Positions 1 to 9,479 of a stretch of 35,650 nt of DNA are shown one piece after another. The notes under the pieces were generated by a model. That model had not been told where the DNA came from and ran no database searches. It worked only from the letters and a program-made list of their open reading frames with translations. Position numbers and translations under genes: made by a program. Origin of the DNA: an uncultured Porphyromonadaceae bacterium (GTDB lineage: Bacteria > Bacteroidota > Bacteroidia > Bacteroidales > Muribaculaceae); the NCBI GenBank assembly GCA_947177015.1, contig CAMWSV010000003.1, forward strand, positions 1 to 35,650, written 5' to 3'. Position 1 is the first letter of the stretch. Every line of letters starts with the position of its first letter.

Positions 1-710
1 ATATAGGGATAGTCTTGCGCATCGTCAGCCGCGGTCCATCCCTTCCCTTTGATCCAGATAGCGCGGCAACCGATTGCCGATGCCGGAAGAATATCTTTTT
101 TATACGTATCCCCTATCACTACCACATCCTCCGGTGCCATTCCCAAGGCTTCGACTCCGAGTGAGAATATGGCGGGATCCGGCTTACGGATACCCACTAC
201 GGCACTCTCCACCACAGCATCGAAATATCGCGCCACATCGTATGCTGCGAGCACACTCTCCACATTACCGTAAAAATTCGACACCAGCACCATCGGATAT
301 TTCTCTCTGAGTGCTTCAAGCACCCTCCGGGCTTCCTCCACGCTGGCGCGCGCCATGCCGTCGCACGCATTGGCTATATCTCCGGCAATTATCTCCGGGG
401 ATTGACTAAAACTCCCGGCGACTTCGTCGCCTTCGGGGGAATGGGCGGCATAATGACGAAGTTCCACCAGGATCTTCTTATATAGTGTGGTGCGGAAATC
501 ATCTTCGGGCATGATGATACGCTCACGTGCCATGGCGCGCTCCCCCTCCACGTAAGCATCACGAAATAGCGTGCGGTCCACACCGTCGCCGAGCACGGCA
601 TGCCATCCGCGGAGCAGCACCTCACTCCAATGATCGCCGCGCGAATCGATAGTGCCGCCATAGTCGAAGATTATCCCCTTCACCCCCCTGCAATATTCTT
701 TAAGTGTCAT
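1..710 (-). CDS. HAD-family hydrolase/phosphatase, 3' end truncated by window start
   Basis: Reading the minus strand from ATG at 708-710 gives MTLKEYCRGVKGIIFDYGGTIDSRGDHW...; the HAD motif I FDYGGTID and a late GIRKPDPAIF...VVIGDTYKKDI segment are typical of HAD enzymes. The frame stays open to position 1. Confidence 0.8.
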   Translation of the reverse strand, partial: MTLKEYCRGVKGIIFDYGGTIDSRGDHWSEVLLRGWHAVLGDGVDRTLFRDAYVEGERAMARERIIMPEDDFRTTLYKKILVELRHYAAHSPEGDEVAGSFSQSPEIIAGDIANACDGMARASVEEARRVLEALREKYPMVLVSNFYGNVESVLAAYDVARYFDAVVESAVVGIRKPDPAIFSLGVEALGMAPEDVVVIGDTYKKDILPASAIGCRAIWIKGKGWTAADDAQDYPY

Positions 711-728
711 TCGGCTCAGTGTTTAAGG

Positions 729-1676
729 TTATGCTTCTTTATTTTCGGGAATCCAGTCGTAAGCCTTACGACACAATCTCTCATGACGCCACATCATATA
801 TACGAGAATCACATTAAGCACAGTCAACTCAAACGCGAAATAAAGCCAGGGCATTCTGAAAATCAGTATCGCGGCAAAGAGGGCAAACGTGCGGGTGTTA
901 AACGACAGGATGTTAGTATATTTCATTAATCCCTTGCCTGCCTGACGAAACCTGTTGCGGAATTCCTGCGGCACATTATGTCCGTAGACTTCAAAGAGCC
1001 TGCGGCGCAGACGCTGCATGGCAGGAGTACGTTTCTCCTGTCCTACCGTATAGTTGATATAGAACGTAAGCACGAGTTTACGCCAAAAATCCCTCTTCCA
1101 ACTGAGAGAGGCGTATTTCTCGCGGAGTCCCTCTAAGGATTCGAGTTCGCTGCCCCCCTCGCCCTTTACGAAATAGAGATGAAACTGGCGGTAATAGTCA
1201 GCCATGGCGGCTTGAATGGCGTGAAATGCCCCCGTGACTACAGCGAGCACCCAGATAGCCCACTTATGATCCATGAAAAATTCACTCGTCACATTCTCAC
1301 GCAGGCAAATGGCGGCATAGATGCACACAAACCATATATCACCGCTCAATCCGTCGAGGATTCTCCCGAGCCTTGAATATTGGTGGGTCATTCGGGCGAG
1401 TTGACCATCGGCAGAGTCAAAACTGTCTGCCCACATCAGCAATATCACCCCTGCGAGGTTTATCCAGAAATTATTGAAATAGAAAGCCACAGCCGCACCG
1501 ATACCCAAGAAGATGGAAGCGATGGTGATAACGTTGGGGGTTATGCCCAATCTGCGGGCTATCTTCGCCCACACGAACCCTATAGGACGGTAAAATATGA
1601 GATCGAATGTCTCCTCAGTATCCATCGATTTGAGCGACGACCTATATTCGGCCCGCAGACGCCGGAAGGTATTCAT
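729..1676 (-). CDS. CDP-alcohol phosphatidyltransferase family protein (315 aa)
   Basis: Hydrophobic protein with DSADGQLAR...GRILDGLSGD, close to the CDP-AP motif DxxDGxxAR..GxxxDxxxD. Confidence 0.85.
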   Translation of the reverse strand: MNTFRRLRAEYRSSLKSMDTEETFDLIFYRPIGFVWAKIARRLGITPNVITIASIFLGIGAAVAFYFNNFWINLAGVILLMWADSFDSADGQLARMTHQYSRLGRILDGLSGDIWFVCIYAAICLRENVTSEFFMDHKWAIWVLAVVTGAFHAIQAAMADYYRQFHLYFVKGEGGSELESLEGLREKYASLSWKRDFWRKLVLTFYINYTVGQEKRTPAMQRLRRRLFEVYGHNVPQEFRNRFRQAGKGLMKYTNILSFNTRTFALFAAILIFRMPWLYFAFELTVLNVILVYMMWRHERLCRKAYDWIPENKEA

Positions 1677-1707
1677 AAAAGTAGAAATGTGAGATACTAA
1701 TGTTTAA

Positions 1708-2634
1708 TTATCGGATGTTGCTATTGCCCGCAACTCGGCGCTCGCCTGTTTTTACTGCTGATTCCTCTTTAATGCGCTTGCGGATTATATTCAGCACATA
1801 CCTGGCGATAATGGGGGCTGCCTCTTCACGGCAGGGGGCGAAACTGGGCCAGTCGTTGAAGTCGATGATACTCATATCCCCTTCGCTGCTGATGATGACA
1901 TCGCCGCCATAAATATCCACTCCGGTGACTTCAGCCGCCTTGACACAAATCTCTTTCAGACGCGTCTCATCAAAATTATAGTGATGAGAGGCACCGTTGA
2001 TAAATTCATCCCCGAATTTGGAATGTCCCTCATCCAGTGGATAAAACCAGTAGAAGAACGATCCATCCTTAAGTCCGTAAAACTTAATCAGATCTCCGTC
2101 AAGATGCTTATTGATTACAGCGCGCCGAATTCCGCGATAGAAGAATTCGTGCAGCACTCCCTGAGTCTCCTCGATGTGCCGGCAGTAAGCCACGTCCTCC
2201 TTATGCTGCGCATGAAATTCGCCACGCTTCACCCAACAGCGTTCGTAGCCGCCGCGCACCAGTTCGGCTCGCGCATCGGAATTGGTGTCCACCATCAACG
2301 ATGGCGGATAAGGCACTCCGTTGGAGAGAAGCAGGAGTGTCATACGTTCCCGGGTGCAGTTGGCGATAGCATCGCCGGAGTTCACCACAATGATTCCGGA
2401 TTCCTCCAAATTGCGCAGTTTTTCGAGCGATTCCGGTTGTCGGCACATATTAAGAATCAGGTCAGCCTCAACATCCGGCTGATTCAGAAACTGCTCTTCA
2501 TTATATTGCAACACCTTGCAACCGCGGCGACGCAACTGATCCACCACCCCCTGCAGGATGGCGGCATCATTCCCTATATGATTCGGAGAGAACGCTCCGG
2601 CGCGCGATACGGCAATTATCTTTATTCTTGCCAC
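1708..2634 (-). CDS. ATP-grasp-like protein (308 aa)
   Basis: ATP-grasp-like organisation: ...CWVKRGEFHAQ...VINKHLDGDLIKFYGL...VDIYGGDVIISSEGDMSIIDFNDWPSFAPCR. Confidence 0.6.
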   Translation of the reverse strand: MARIKIIAVSRAGAFSPNHIGNDAAILQGVVDQLRRRGCKVLQYNEEQFLNQPDVEADLILNMCRQPESLEKLRNLEESGIIVVNSGDAIANCTRERMTLLLLSNGVPYPPSLMVDTNSDARAELVRGGYERCWVKRGEFHAQHKEDVAYCRHIEETQGVLHEFFYRGIRRAVINKHLDGDLIKFYGLKDGSFFYWFYPLDEGHSKFGDEFINGASHHYNFDETRLKEICVKAAEVTGVDIYGGDVIISSEGDMSIIDFNDWPSFAPCREEAAPIIARYVLNIIRKRIKEESAVKTGERRVAGNSNIR

Positions 2635-2780
2635 GATATATGGTAATTTTATATGCTATTCTCTAATTATCAATCTACGGATGATTAGAAAACTCACTCT
2701 TATTATTTAATCTTTAAGTAAATAAATTCCTCCCACCTATCCACACTTTCCCCCTCATATATCTTCTACATCCCCTCTAT

Positions 2781-3518
2781 CTATTCATTCCCTTCGCGGA
2801 GAAATTCGCAGGCTGTCTCGATATCGGCGGCATGATCCACGTCGATAATCTTTCCCATCGGGAATGCCCTCACATCAAGCCCCTCACTCACCAGCCGGCG
2901 CTGATAGTTCCTCATCCGGCTCACATCCTGCGCCATACACCTGCGAAGCACTCCGATAGCCGCATCGCTCAATCCATATATACCCCCTGAGATATAGCGT
3001 GCATCTTCCGGACACTCATCCAGAAATGCCTCAATACGCATATCCTCGGCATCAGCCACAACCCATAGAGGTTTCTCATCGTCCACGAAGCCGGTCACAG
3101 CCATCATCACGTCAGTAGACTCGGGAGCGCTCTCCCATGCCTCAACATAGCGCCTGAAATCAGATTCATGGAAAATCGTATCCACCGTAGTGGCAATCCA
3201 TCTGCCGTGTCCCTCCATCTCTTCGGCTATCTCAGCCATAGTGTGCATCGACGAGGGGGTAGTCTTCACCTTCAGTATTAATTCCGGGGCATGACCGGCA
3301 TCTACAGACTCGAACTGATAATCAGCGAGATATTCTTTCACTTCCGGCATAAATTCATTGACACACACCACGATGCGCTTAGCGCCGCATCTTGCGAAGA
3401 TTTCGAGCAGACGTGATATCATGGGTTGATGATCTATCTCCACAAGAGGTTTCGGGAGCATTACCCCCTCCTGCGCGAGTCGCGAACCCTCACCGGCGGC
3501 TATGATTGCGAAATTCAT
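2781..3518 (-). CDS. Sugar/polyol-phosphate nucleotidyltransferase (NTP_transferase family, 245 aa)
   Basis: N-terminus MNFAIIAAGEGSRLAQEGVMLPKPLVEIDHQPMISRLLE matches the NTP-transferase signature GxGxRL..PKPLxxI. Confidence 0.8.
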   Translation of the reverse strand: MNFAIIAAGEGSRLAQEGVMLPKPLVEIDHQPMISRLLEIFARCGAKRIVVCVNEFMPEVKEYLADYQFESVDAGHAPELILKVKTTPSSMHTMAEIAEEMEGHGRWIATTVDTIFHESDFRRYVEAWESAPESTDVMMAVTGFVDDEKPLWVVADAEDMRIEAFLDECPEDARYISGGIYGLSDAAIGVLRRCMAQDVSRMRNYQRRLVSEGLDVRAFPMGKIIDVDHAADIETACEFLREGNE

Positions 3519-3526
3519 ATTGTAGT

Positions 3527-4729
3527 TTACTTATAGAGGGGGTTGGAGGTCATTTCTTCATATTGTGCGCGCCGGCGATAGATGTCGATGGCGCTGAAAA
3601 TAGCGTTGCGCATAGAGGCTGCATCGGCTTTCTTCTTTCCGGCTATGTCGTAGGCTGTGCCATGATCGGGCGAAGTGCGGATTATATCGAGGCCGGCAGT
3701 GAAGTTCACACCCTCGGCACCTGCAAGCGTCTTAAACGGCGCAAGTCCCTGATCATGATACATGGCGAGCACTCCGTCAAACTTCTTCCACTCGCCGCTG
3801 CCGAAGAAGCCGTCGGCGGCATACGGTCCGAAAGCGAGTATGCCGTTATCGCGAAGCATACCGAGCGCCGGGAGTATCACCTCCTTCTCTTCGCTGCCGA
3901 GCAGACCATTGTCGCCTGCATGGGGATTGAGCGAGAGCACCGCAATGCGCGGACGGTCGCAACCGAAGTCGCGACGCAGTGTATCATCGAAACGGCGCAC
4001 TGCATCCACCACATTTTCAATCGTGACGTGGCTGCTGATTTCCGAGAGTGGGAGATGAGTGGTGAGCAATGCCACCCGCAGGTCATCATTAAAGAGAATC
4101 ATCTGCGCCTTCGGTTGCAATTCTCCGAAAAGATCGTCATTAACCTCTTTTTTCGGCTCCTCTTTTTCGTTTCCCTTTTCGGCATCCTCTACATTTTCGA
4201 CTTCAGTATTCTCGTCGGAGTCAGACTCCACCGGCTCAGCATTATCTTCAACTTCTGCACTATCTTCAATAGCATCATCGGAGTCGTCCTCTGCGAGCCG
4301 CACTTCGAGATATTCCGTATGTCCGGGGAAGTGGAAACCCTCAGACTGGATAGTTGCTTTATTAATCGGAGCGGTGACGAGCACATCGATATCACCTTCC
4401 TCATACGCTCTGAGGGCTGCTTCGAGGGCTTCAAACGCACTGCGTCCTGCCGTCGCCGACGCCACTCCATATTCGGGCTTCAAGGCTTCTTCGCCCACGC
4501 TGACGAGATTGATGGCATCTTCTTTGGCATCCGCGGCGGAAGCCACGGGTACGAAACTGAATTTCTCACCTTTCAGGCGCTGCATATTGCCGAGCATGAT
4601 CCCTTTATTGGCGAAGATCACGGGAGTAAACATCTCCGTCATACCCTCCGGGGCAAGTGCCTTTATAATTACTTCAGGTCCGATACCATTGGCATCCCCT
4701 TGAGTGATTCCTACTTTGATTTTTTCCAT
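3527..4729 (-). CDS. pdxA: 4-hydroxythreonine-4-phosphate dehydrogenase with acidic insertion
   Basis: MEKIKVGITQGDANGIGPEVIIKAL..., APINKATI..FPGHTEYLEVRL, MYHDQGLAPFKTLAG.EGVNFTAGLDIIRTSPDHGTAYDIAGK are PdxA hallmarks. The internal Met at 4729 is the likelier start than 4759. Confidence 0.93.
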   Translation of the reverse strand: MEKIKVGITQGDANGIGPEVIIKALAPEGMTEMFTPVIFANKGIMLGNMQRLKGEKFSFVPVASAADAKEDAINLVSVGEEALKPEYGVASATAGRSAFEALEAALRAYEEGDIDVLVTAPINKATIQSEGFHFPGHTEYLEVRLAEDDSDDAIEDSAEVEDNAEPVESDSDENTEVENVEDAEKGNEKEEPKKEVNDDLFGELQPKAQMILFNDDLRVALLTTHLPLSEISSHVTIENVVDAVRRFDDTLRRDFGCDRPRIAVLSLNPHAGDNGLLGSEEKEVILPALGMLRDNGILAFGPYAADGFFGSGEWKKFDGVLAMYHDQGLAPFKTLAGAEGVNFTAGLDIIRTSPDHGTAYDIAGKKKADAASMRNAIFSAIDIYRRRAQYEEMTSNPLYK

Positions 4730-4755
4730 TTTATTGTAAAATAGGGCCTTACATT

Positions 4756-5787
4756 TCACTTAGCCAACATTCCACATGCAGCCTCGATGTCTTCACCGCG
4801 CGAAGCGCGTATGGTGGCTGTGATGCCATGCTGATTGAGTATGTTTCTGAACATAATCATGCGTTCCTCCGAACAAGGCTGAAGATCGATACCCGGGATA
4901 GCATGATAGCGTATAAGATTGACACGGCAGTCGATGTTGCCGATAAGTTTTATTAGAGCGTTGGCATGAGCCACATCATCATTGACCCCGCGCCACATGA
5001 TATATTCGAGCGATAGACGGCGCTGATGCGAGAAGTCATAACCGGCGAGCAGATGCATCACGCCGGAAATGGGGAAAGCCTTCTGAGCCGGCATCATCGC
5101 GGCGCGCTCGCGAGGATCGGGAGTGTGGACGCTGATAGCCACGTGCACCTGTGTCTTATCCAGCAGATCCTTCAGTTCGGGGAGTTTACCCACGGTACTC
5201 ACCGTGATGCGCTTCGGGCTCCACGCCAGTCCCCACGGAGCAGTGAGGATGTCGATCACGCGCTTCACCGCGCTGAAGTTATCGAGCGGCTCGCCCATAC
5301 CCATGAAGACGATATTGGATAACGGCGTGGCGGGCGCACATCCCGGAGCGGGAGCGGGCGGTATGCTAAGAATCTGATTTATGATTTCGGCGGCTGAGAG
5401 TTGAGCCTTGAATCCCATCTTGCCCGTAGCGCAGAAGTAGCAATTCATCTTGCATCCCGCCTGCGATGACACACACAGAGTGGCTCTGTCTCTATCCGGG
5501 ATATAGACAGATTCTATCTGCCTGCCCCCTGCCACTGCAAACACATACTTCACTGTGCCGTCCTGACTCTTCGACGCCTTGATCGGAGCAGTACGTCCCA
5601 CGCAATATTTTTCTGCCAGCAGAGCCTTATTCTTTTTCGAAAGGTTTGCCATCTCGTCAAATGATACTGCACGCTTGCTATAAATCCATTCTGCAAGTTG
5701 CCTGCCCACGAATTTGGGCATCCCCAATTCGACAGCCACATCCTGCAGCCCCTTTTCTGTCATCCCTATCAATGGAATCTTTTCCAT
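4756..5787 (-). CDS. rlmN: 23S rRNA (adenine2503-C2)-methyltransferase, radical SAM
   Basis: SSQAGCKMNCYFCATGKMGF (CxxxCxxC), NIVFMGMGEPLDN, RITVSTVG and SLEYIMWRGVNDD are RlmN motifs. Confidence 0.93.
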   Translation of the reverse strand: MEKIPLIGMTEKGLQDVAVELGMPKFVGRQLAEWIYSKRAVSFDEMANLSKKNKALLAEKYCVGRTAPIKASKSQDGTVKYVFAVAGGRQIESVYIPDRDRATLCVSSQAGCKMNCYFCATGKMGFKAQLSAAEIINQILSIPPAPAPGCAPATPLSNIVFMGMGEPLDNFSAVKRVIDILTAPWGLAWSPKRITVSTVGKLPELKDLLDKTQVHVAISVHTPDPRERAAMMPAQKAFPISGVMHLLAGYDFSHQRRLSLEYIMWRGVNDDVAHANALIKLIGNIDCRVNLIRYHAIPGIDLQPCSEERMIMFRNILNQHGITATIRASRGEDIEAACGMLAK

Positions 5788-5925
5788 ATCAATATCTTAT
5801 ACTTTTAATAGTATGTGTTTGCCAATTAGTTTGACACTAATATGTTGCTATTTTTCTCAAAATTTAATATTGCCTACGAATTATATTGCGCTCACACTGA
5901 TTGCCACCGTGACTTTTCCGGAAGT

Positions 5926-6810
5926 TCATTTCAGCGTATGCAGTTCGTAGGTCTTCTCTCTCAGATATTTGCCCAAAGCCTCGGCATCACCTTTGAATCT
6001 CGCCTGCTCCTCGGGCATAATAGGCTCCCCTATCGAGATATGAATCTCCTTGCCCTTCTTGCTGAAGAGTTCGCGGGGCAGCATCAATGAGCGCAGCGGC
6101 CAGCAGATATGACCGAGCAGATTAAACATAAAGCGGTTGTTGCCATGAAAATAGATAGGTATCACGGGCACTTTGGCACGCGCAATTATTTCCAACACCG
6201 ATTTCTGCCACGGGCGGTCCACCAGGAAGTTATGGCGGTCCGTCTTCGACATAGCCCCGGCGGGGAAGAAACCTACGGGATGACCATCCTTGAGTTGACG
6301 CAATGCCTGACGGATCCCATTGACGGATACCTTTCGCTTTGACGGATCGTCTGATTGCCACGCGTCTACAGTGATGAAGTTATCACGCATGGCCCAAAGT
6401 CTGCCGAGAATCATATTCACCATCACTTTATATTCGGGGCGATAGCGGGTCACAAGATTTATCAGTGCGATTCCATCCAGACTTCCGAAGGGGTGATTGC
6501 TCACCGTGATGAATGGTCCATCGGGGAATTCCGCCAAAATCCGCTCATTGTCCACGCGGAGCGGAGTCTTGAACTCATCTTCTATAAGATGGCGCGAAAA
6601 CTCCGGGCCGGGAGTCGATGCCCACGCGGCATGCACGCGGTTCACTTCATCTATCTGAAGCCAGTGAAGCACTTTACCCACAAGTTTTTCATGCCCCTTG
6701 AGTTTGGGCACCATGTCAGTGACATCAGTCACACTGATCACCTCACGGTTCGTATCTTCGGCAGGAGCGGGAGCCGCCTTCTCCTGTGTATTTTCGATAG
6801 GTTTTTCCAT
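5926..6810 (-). CDS. 1-acyl-glycerol-3-phosphate acyltransferase-like / hemolysin-like acyltransferase
   Basis: PlsC-like motifs FITVSNHPFGSLDGIAL (NHxxxxD), VGFFPAGAMS, and VPVIPIYFHGNNRF. Confidence 0.8.
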   Translation of the reverse strand: MEKPIENTQEKAAPAPAEDTNREVISVTDVTDMVPKLKGHEKLVGKVLHWLQIDEVNRVHAAWASTPGPEFSRHLIEDEFKTPLRVDNERILAEFPDGPFITVSNHPFGSLDGIALINLVTRYRPEYKVMVNMILGRLWAMRDNFITVDAWQSDDPSKRKVSVNGIRQALRQLKDGHPVGFFPAGAMSKTDRHNFLVDRPWQKSVLEIIARAKVPVIPIYFHGNNRFMFNLLGHICWPLRSLMLPRELFSKKGKEIHISIGEPIMPEEQARFKGDAEALGKYLREKTYELHTLK

Positions 6811-6847
6811 ATTGATACCTTTCTATAAATTAAAGCGGGCTGATAAT

Positions 6848-7798
6848 TTAAGCGGATTTGCCGGATATGTAAGCGGCATAACTATTCAGCCAACTGCGGA
6901 ATCCGGGGAGTCGCATCAGCAGATATTCAAAGAGGCAATAGCCCAGGAGCGAAACCCCTATTCCTCCCAACACATCCAGCAGGTAATGATGTGAGGTGTA
7001 GACGGCTGTGGTCCATATACCTGCCGTCACCACCCCGAGAATGATTTTCCAAGCCATACTGCTATGGGCTTTCAGGGCATACAGGAACGCCACAAACGTA
7101 TATGCAGAGTGAAGCGACGGCATAGCCGCGAATACATTGGCATTTCTTGCATAAAGCGCATTGAAGATGCCCAGACCCGTCATATCATCAAATGCTCCGA
7201 GACCTGCCACATCGCCGGGAGTGCCGGTAATCATCTCGAACCCATATTTTGCCACATACCATGGCGGAGCGGCAGGATGTATATAGTAGCCGGCAAATCC
7301 GAGCAGGTTCACCAGAAGAAACACCAAGGCGAAGTGCAGATATACCTCGGTCTTGCCGGTGAAATATAGCCATAATCCGAAGAAAATGGGGAGCGGAACC
7401 CAGCACAGATAGAATATTCCGCTCAAAAAATCCATCAGAGCACTGCGGTGCAACGCGAAAAATTCGTTGGGTGTCAACAATGTTCCGTCGGCGGCAGTGA
7501 TGCCGAAGAGGTCTTTCTCAGTCTGATAAATTCCCTCCACATCTACCGGATTCACCTCATAGTTAGGGAGGAGATTCATCCAGTCGTAGGATATTCCGAA
7601 GAGGAAAAACGGGAGCAGAGCCACAATCAGGCGACGCGTCGAAGGGAGGGCGAAATAGAGTGCCGCCATAGCGATGGCGAGGACGAGATGTTCCGGACGA
7701 AACCCTATGAAGAGTATCGTTACGGTGAGCCAGACGGCAATCCCCGCCACACACCACAATGCTTCCTTAAAGCGCGGACTCTGATATTTCATTTCCAA
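6848..7798 (-). CDS. PAP2-superfamily membrane protein, inositol phosphorylceramide synthase-like candidate
   Basis: Multi-pass protein with AAMPSLHSAYTF and YTSHHYLLDVLGGIG (PAP2 motifs SxHxxxx and SxxHxxxD). Confidence 0.8.
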   Translation of the reverse strand: MEMKYQSPRFKEALWCVAGIAVWLTVTILFIGFRPEHLVLAIAMAALYFALPSTRRLIVALLPFFLFGISYDWMNLLPNYEVNPVDVEGIYQTEKDLFGITAADGTLLTPNEFFALHRSALMDFLSGIFYLCWVPLPIFFGLWLYFTGKTEVYLHFALVFLLVNLLGFAGYYIHPAAPPWYVAKYGFEMITGTPGDVAGLGAFDDMTGLGIFNALYARNANVFAAMPSLHSAYTFVAFLYALKAHSSMAWKIILGVVTAGIWTTAVYTSHHYLLDVLGGIGVSLLGYCLFEYLLMRLPGFRSWLNSYAAYISGKSA

Positions 7799-7866
7799 TT
7801 TTTTTATTTCAACTGTTCTTAATGACGATTTTTGAAATTCATATCGGGATTTTCAGAAATCTGCCG

Positions 7867-8553
7867 TTACTGCATTTTCTCCATAGCGCGACGGCAATGC
7901 TGAATGCGGGCTGCGGCGGTGATATTGGCAAAGACGGCAATCAGCGTCATGGCACCCGCCAGCACCAGATTTGCCCACTCCACTCCTGCCTGGCCGAGGA
8001 TTCCGGTGAGAATCACACCCAGGCATGTCACCACCACCCGCTCAGGGCGTTGCATGAATCCGATCTTACATTCGATACCCAACCCTTCGGCACGTGCTCG
8101 CACATAACTCACGAGCAACGACCCGATGATAGCCATATATGTGATGAGGGCTTCCCAGAGTCCGCCAAACTGAATGAAGTAATATGTCACGCCGCCAAGA
8201 CTGATAAGTTCGCAGTATCTGTCGAGCACGCTGTCATACATCGCTCCGAATTTCGATACCATATTGCCGAGACGCGCCACCTGCCCGTCGAGCATATCGA
8301 AAAGTGAGAAAAGTATGATCACTACGCCCGCCCACGTCACGAGTGAATAGGGCACGATTCCGGTATGTCCGGCAACGTAACCGGCCCGTATCAGCAAAGC
8401 GGCTCCGAGCACCTGCCCCAACATTCCGATAGTGGTCACCATATTGGGTGTGATACCGCACTTTATCATAAGGCGAACAAGTGGATTTATCACTACATAT
8501 ATCCCTTGCTGCAGAGAATCACGTCCCTGCTTAGAACGTTGTTTTAAATTCAT
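7867..8553 (-). CDS. CDP-alcohol phosphatidyltransferase (phosphatidylinositol-phosphate synthase-like candidate, 228 aa)
   Basis: Canonical motif DMLDGQVARLGNMVSKFGAMYDSVLDRY, with flanking TM segments. Confidence 0.87.
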   Translation of the reverse strand: MNLKQRSKQGRDSLQQGIYVVINPLVRLMIKCGITPNMVTTIGMLGQVLGAALLIRAGYVAGHTGIVPYSLVTWAGVVIILFSLFDMLDGQVARLGNMVSKFGAMYDSVLDRYCELISLGGVTYYFIQFGGLWEALITYMAIIGSLLVSYVRARAEGLGIECKIGFMQRPERVVVTCLGVILTGILGQAGVEWANLVLAGAMTLIAVFANITAAARIQHCRRAMEKMQ

Positions 8554-8731
8554 TATCTTATAAATTTTGTATAATTATTTAATAAGATATTTTTTACTAA
8601 GATTATATTTGAAATAAGTAAGAGGGTAATTTATTACCTGCCTTACAAACTTATTCAGTAAATCCAAGAGTCATATCCATCAGTAAATATGAGAGTTATT
8701 CCCTCCGGATTCAGATTATTTACAAGTGGAA

Positions 8732-9244
8732 TCAGATGATATTGACGAGCACTTCGAGTATCACCGCCGAGTATATAGCCGCAAGAATATCATCCGCCAT
8801 CATGCCGTAGCCCCCGGGCAGTGATTCCATCTTGCGGATGCCGAGCGGCTTGAATATATCGAAGAATCGGAACAGCGCCAGCGACACGATGATGAGCCAC
8901 CACGGACATTCCTCGACTCCGCGACAAAGGGGCAATAGGGAGATCCATTGACCCACAGTCTCATCCGCACATGCCGCCACGGGGTCTTTGCCCCAATATT
9001 TCTCTGCTTCGGTGCTCGCCCACGTGCCTGCAACGCAATAGATTATTGCCGCCGCTAACGTAACGATAAACGATACCATCGGATTCACCCACAGATACAA
9101 TGGCAACCATAACACTATGGCAAGCAACGCTCCCCATGTGCCGGGCGCTACCGGGAGAAAGCCCACTCCGAAACTCGTGGCTATCAATTTCGGAATTATC
9201 GGAAACGGGCGTCCGGCTATATTCACCGGTTTACGATTTTTCAT
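8732..9244 (-). CDS. pgpA: Phosphatidylglycerophosphatase A family protein
   Basis: TSFGVGFLPVAPGTWGALLAI..., CADETVGQWISL, FRFFDIFKPLGIR, GGYGMMADDILAAIY are PgpA signatures. The substrate may be PIP rather than PGP. Confidence 0.88.
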   Translation of the reverse strand: MKNRKPVNIAGRPFPIIPKLIATSFGVGFLPVAPGTWGALLAIVLWLPLYLWVNPMVSFIVTLAAAIIYCVAGTWASTEAEKYWGKDPVAACADETVGQWISLLPLCRGVEECPWWLIIVSLALFRFFDIFKPLGIRKMESLPGGYGMMADDILAAIYSAVILEVLVNII

Positions 9245-9368
9245 TGTCGATTTACGTATTTACTGAAGTTGACCGCTCCATATCCCGAAGAAGACTTCAC
9301 GCAGGCTAATCTTACCGGAAAATCTTTCTTTCAGATACAGTAAGGCAACATTTATTCACAATAATACA

Positions 9369-9399
9369 CAAAATTAGCAAATTCCCCTCACCCATCAAA
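9369..9399 (-). promoter_or_regulatory. Bacteroidetes-type promoter for the pgpA-led operon
   Basis: Minus strand TTTG - 19 bp - TAATTTTG (-33 at 9396-9399, -7 at 9369-9376), upstream of the gene starting at 9244. Confidence 0.55.
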
Positions 9400-9410
9400 A
9401 TATAATCATA

Positions 9411-9446
9411 AAAAAACCGAGGATTCCTCTGTCGGGAATCCTCGGT
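9411..9446 (-). terminator. Intrinsic terminator of the PpiD/SurA-like gene
   Basis: 11-bp perfect stem CCGAGGATTCC/GGAATCCTCGG (9417-9427 / 9435-9445), followed on the minus strand by TTTTTT, just downstream of the stop at 9480. Confidence 0.85.
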
Positions 9447-9479
9447 GGTCCGTATTACCTCTCTACCTTGAGGAGCGAA

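Noticed and set aside
3506-4744. 412-aa plus-strand ORF opposite pdxA (and the 214-aa ORF at 4059-4703)
   Set aside because: Antisense shadow of a clearly conserved PdxA; composition is low-complexity Ser or His/Ile rich with no family motif.
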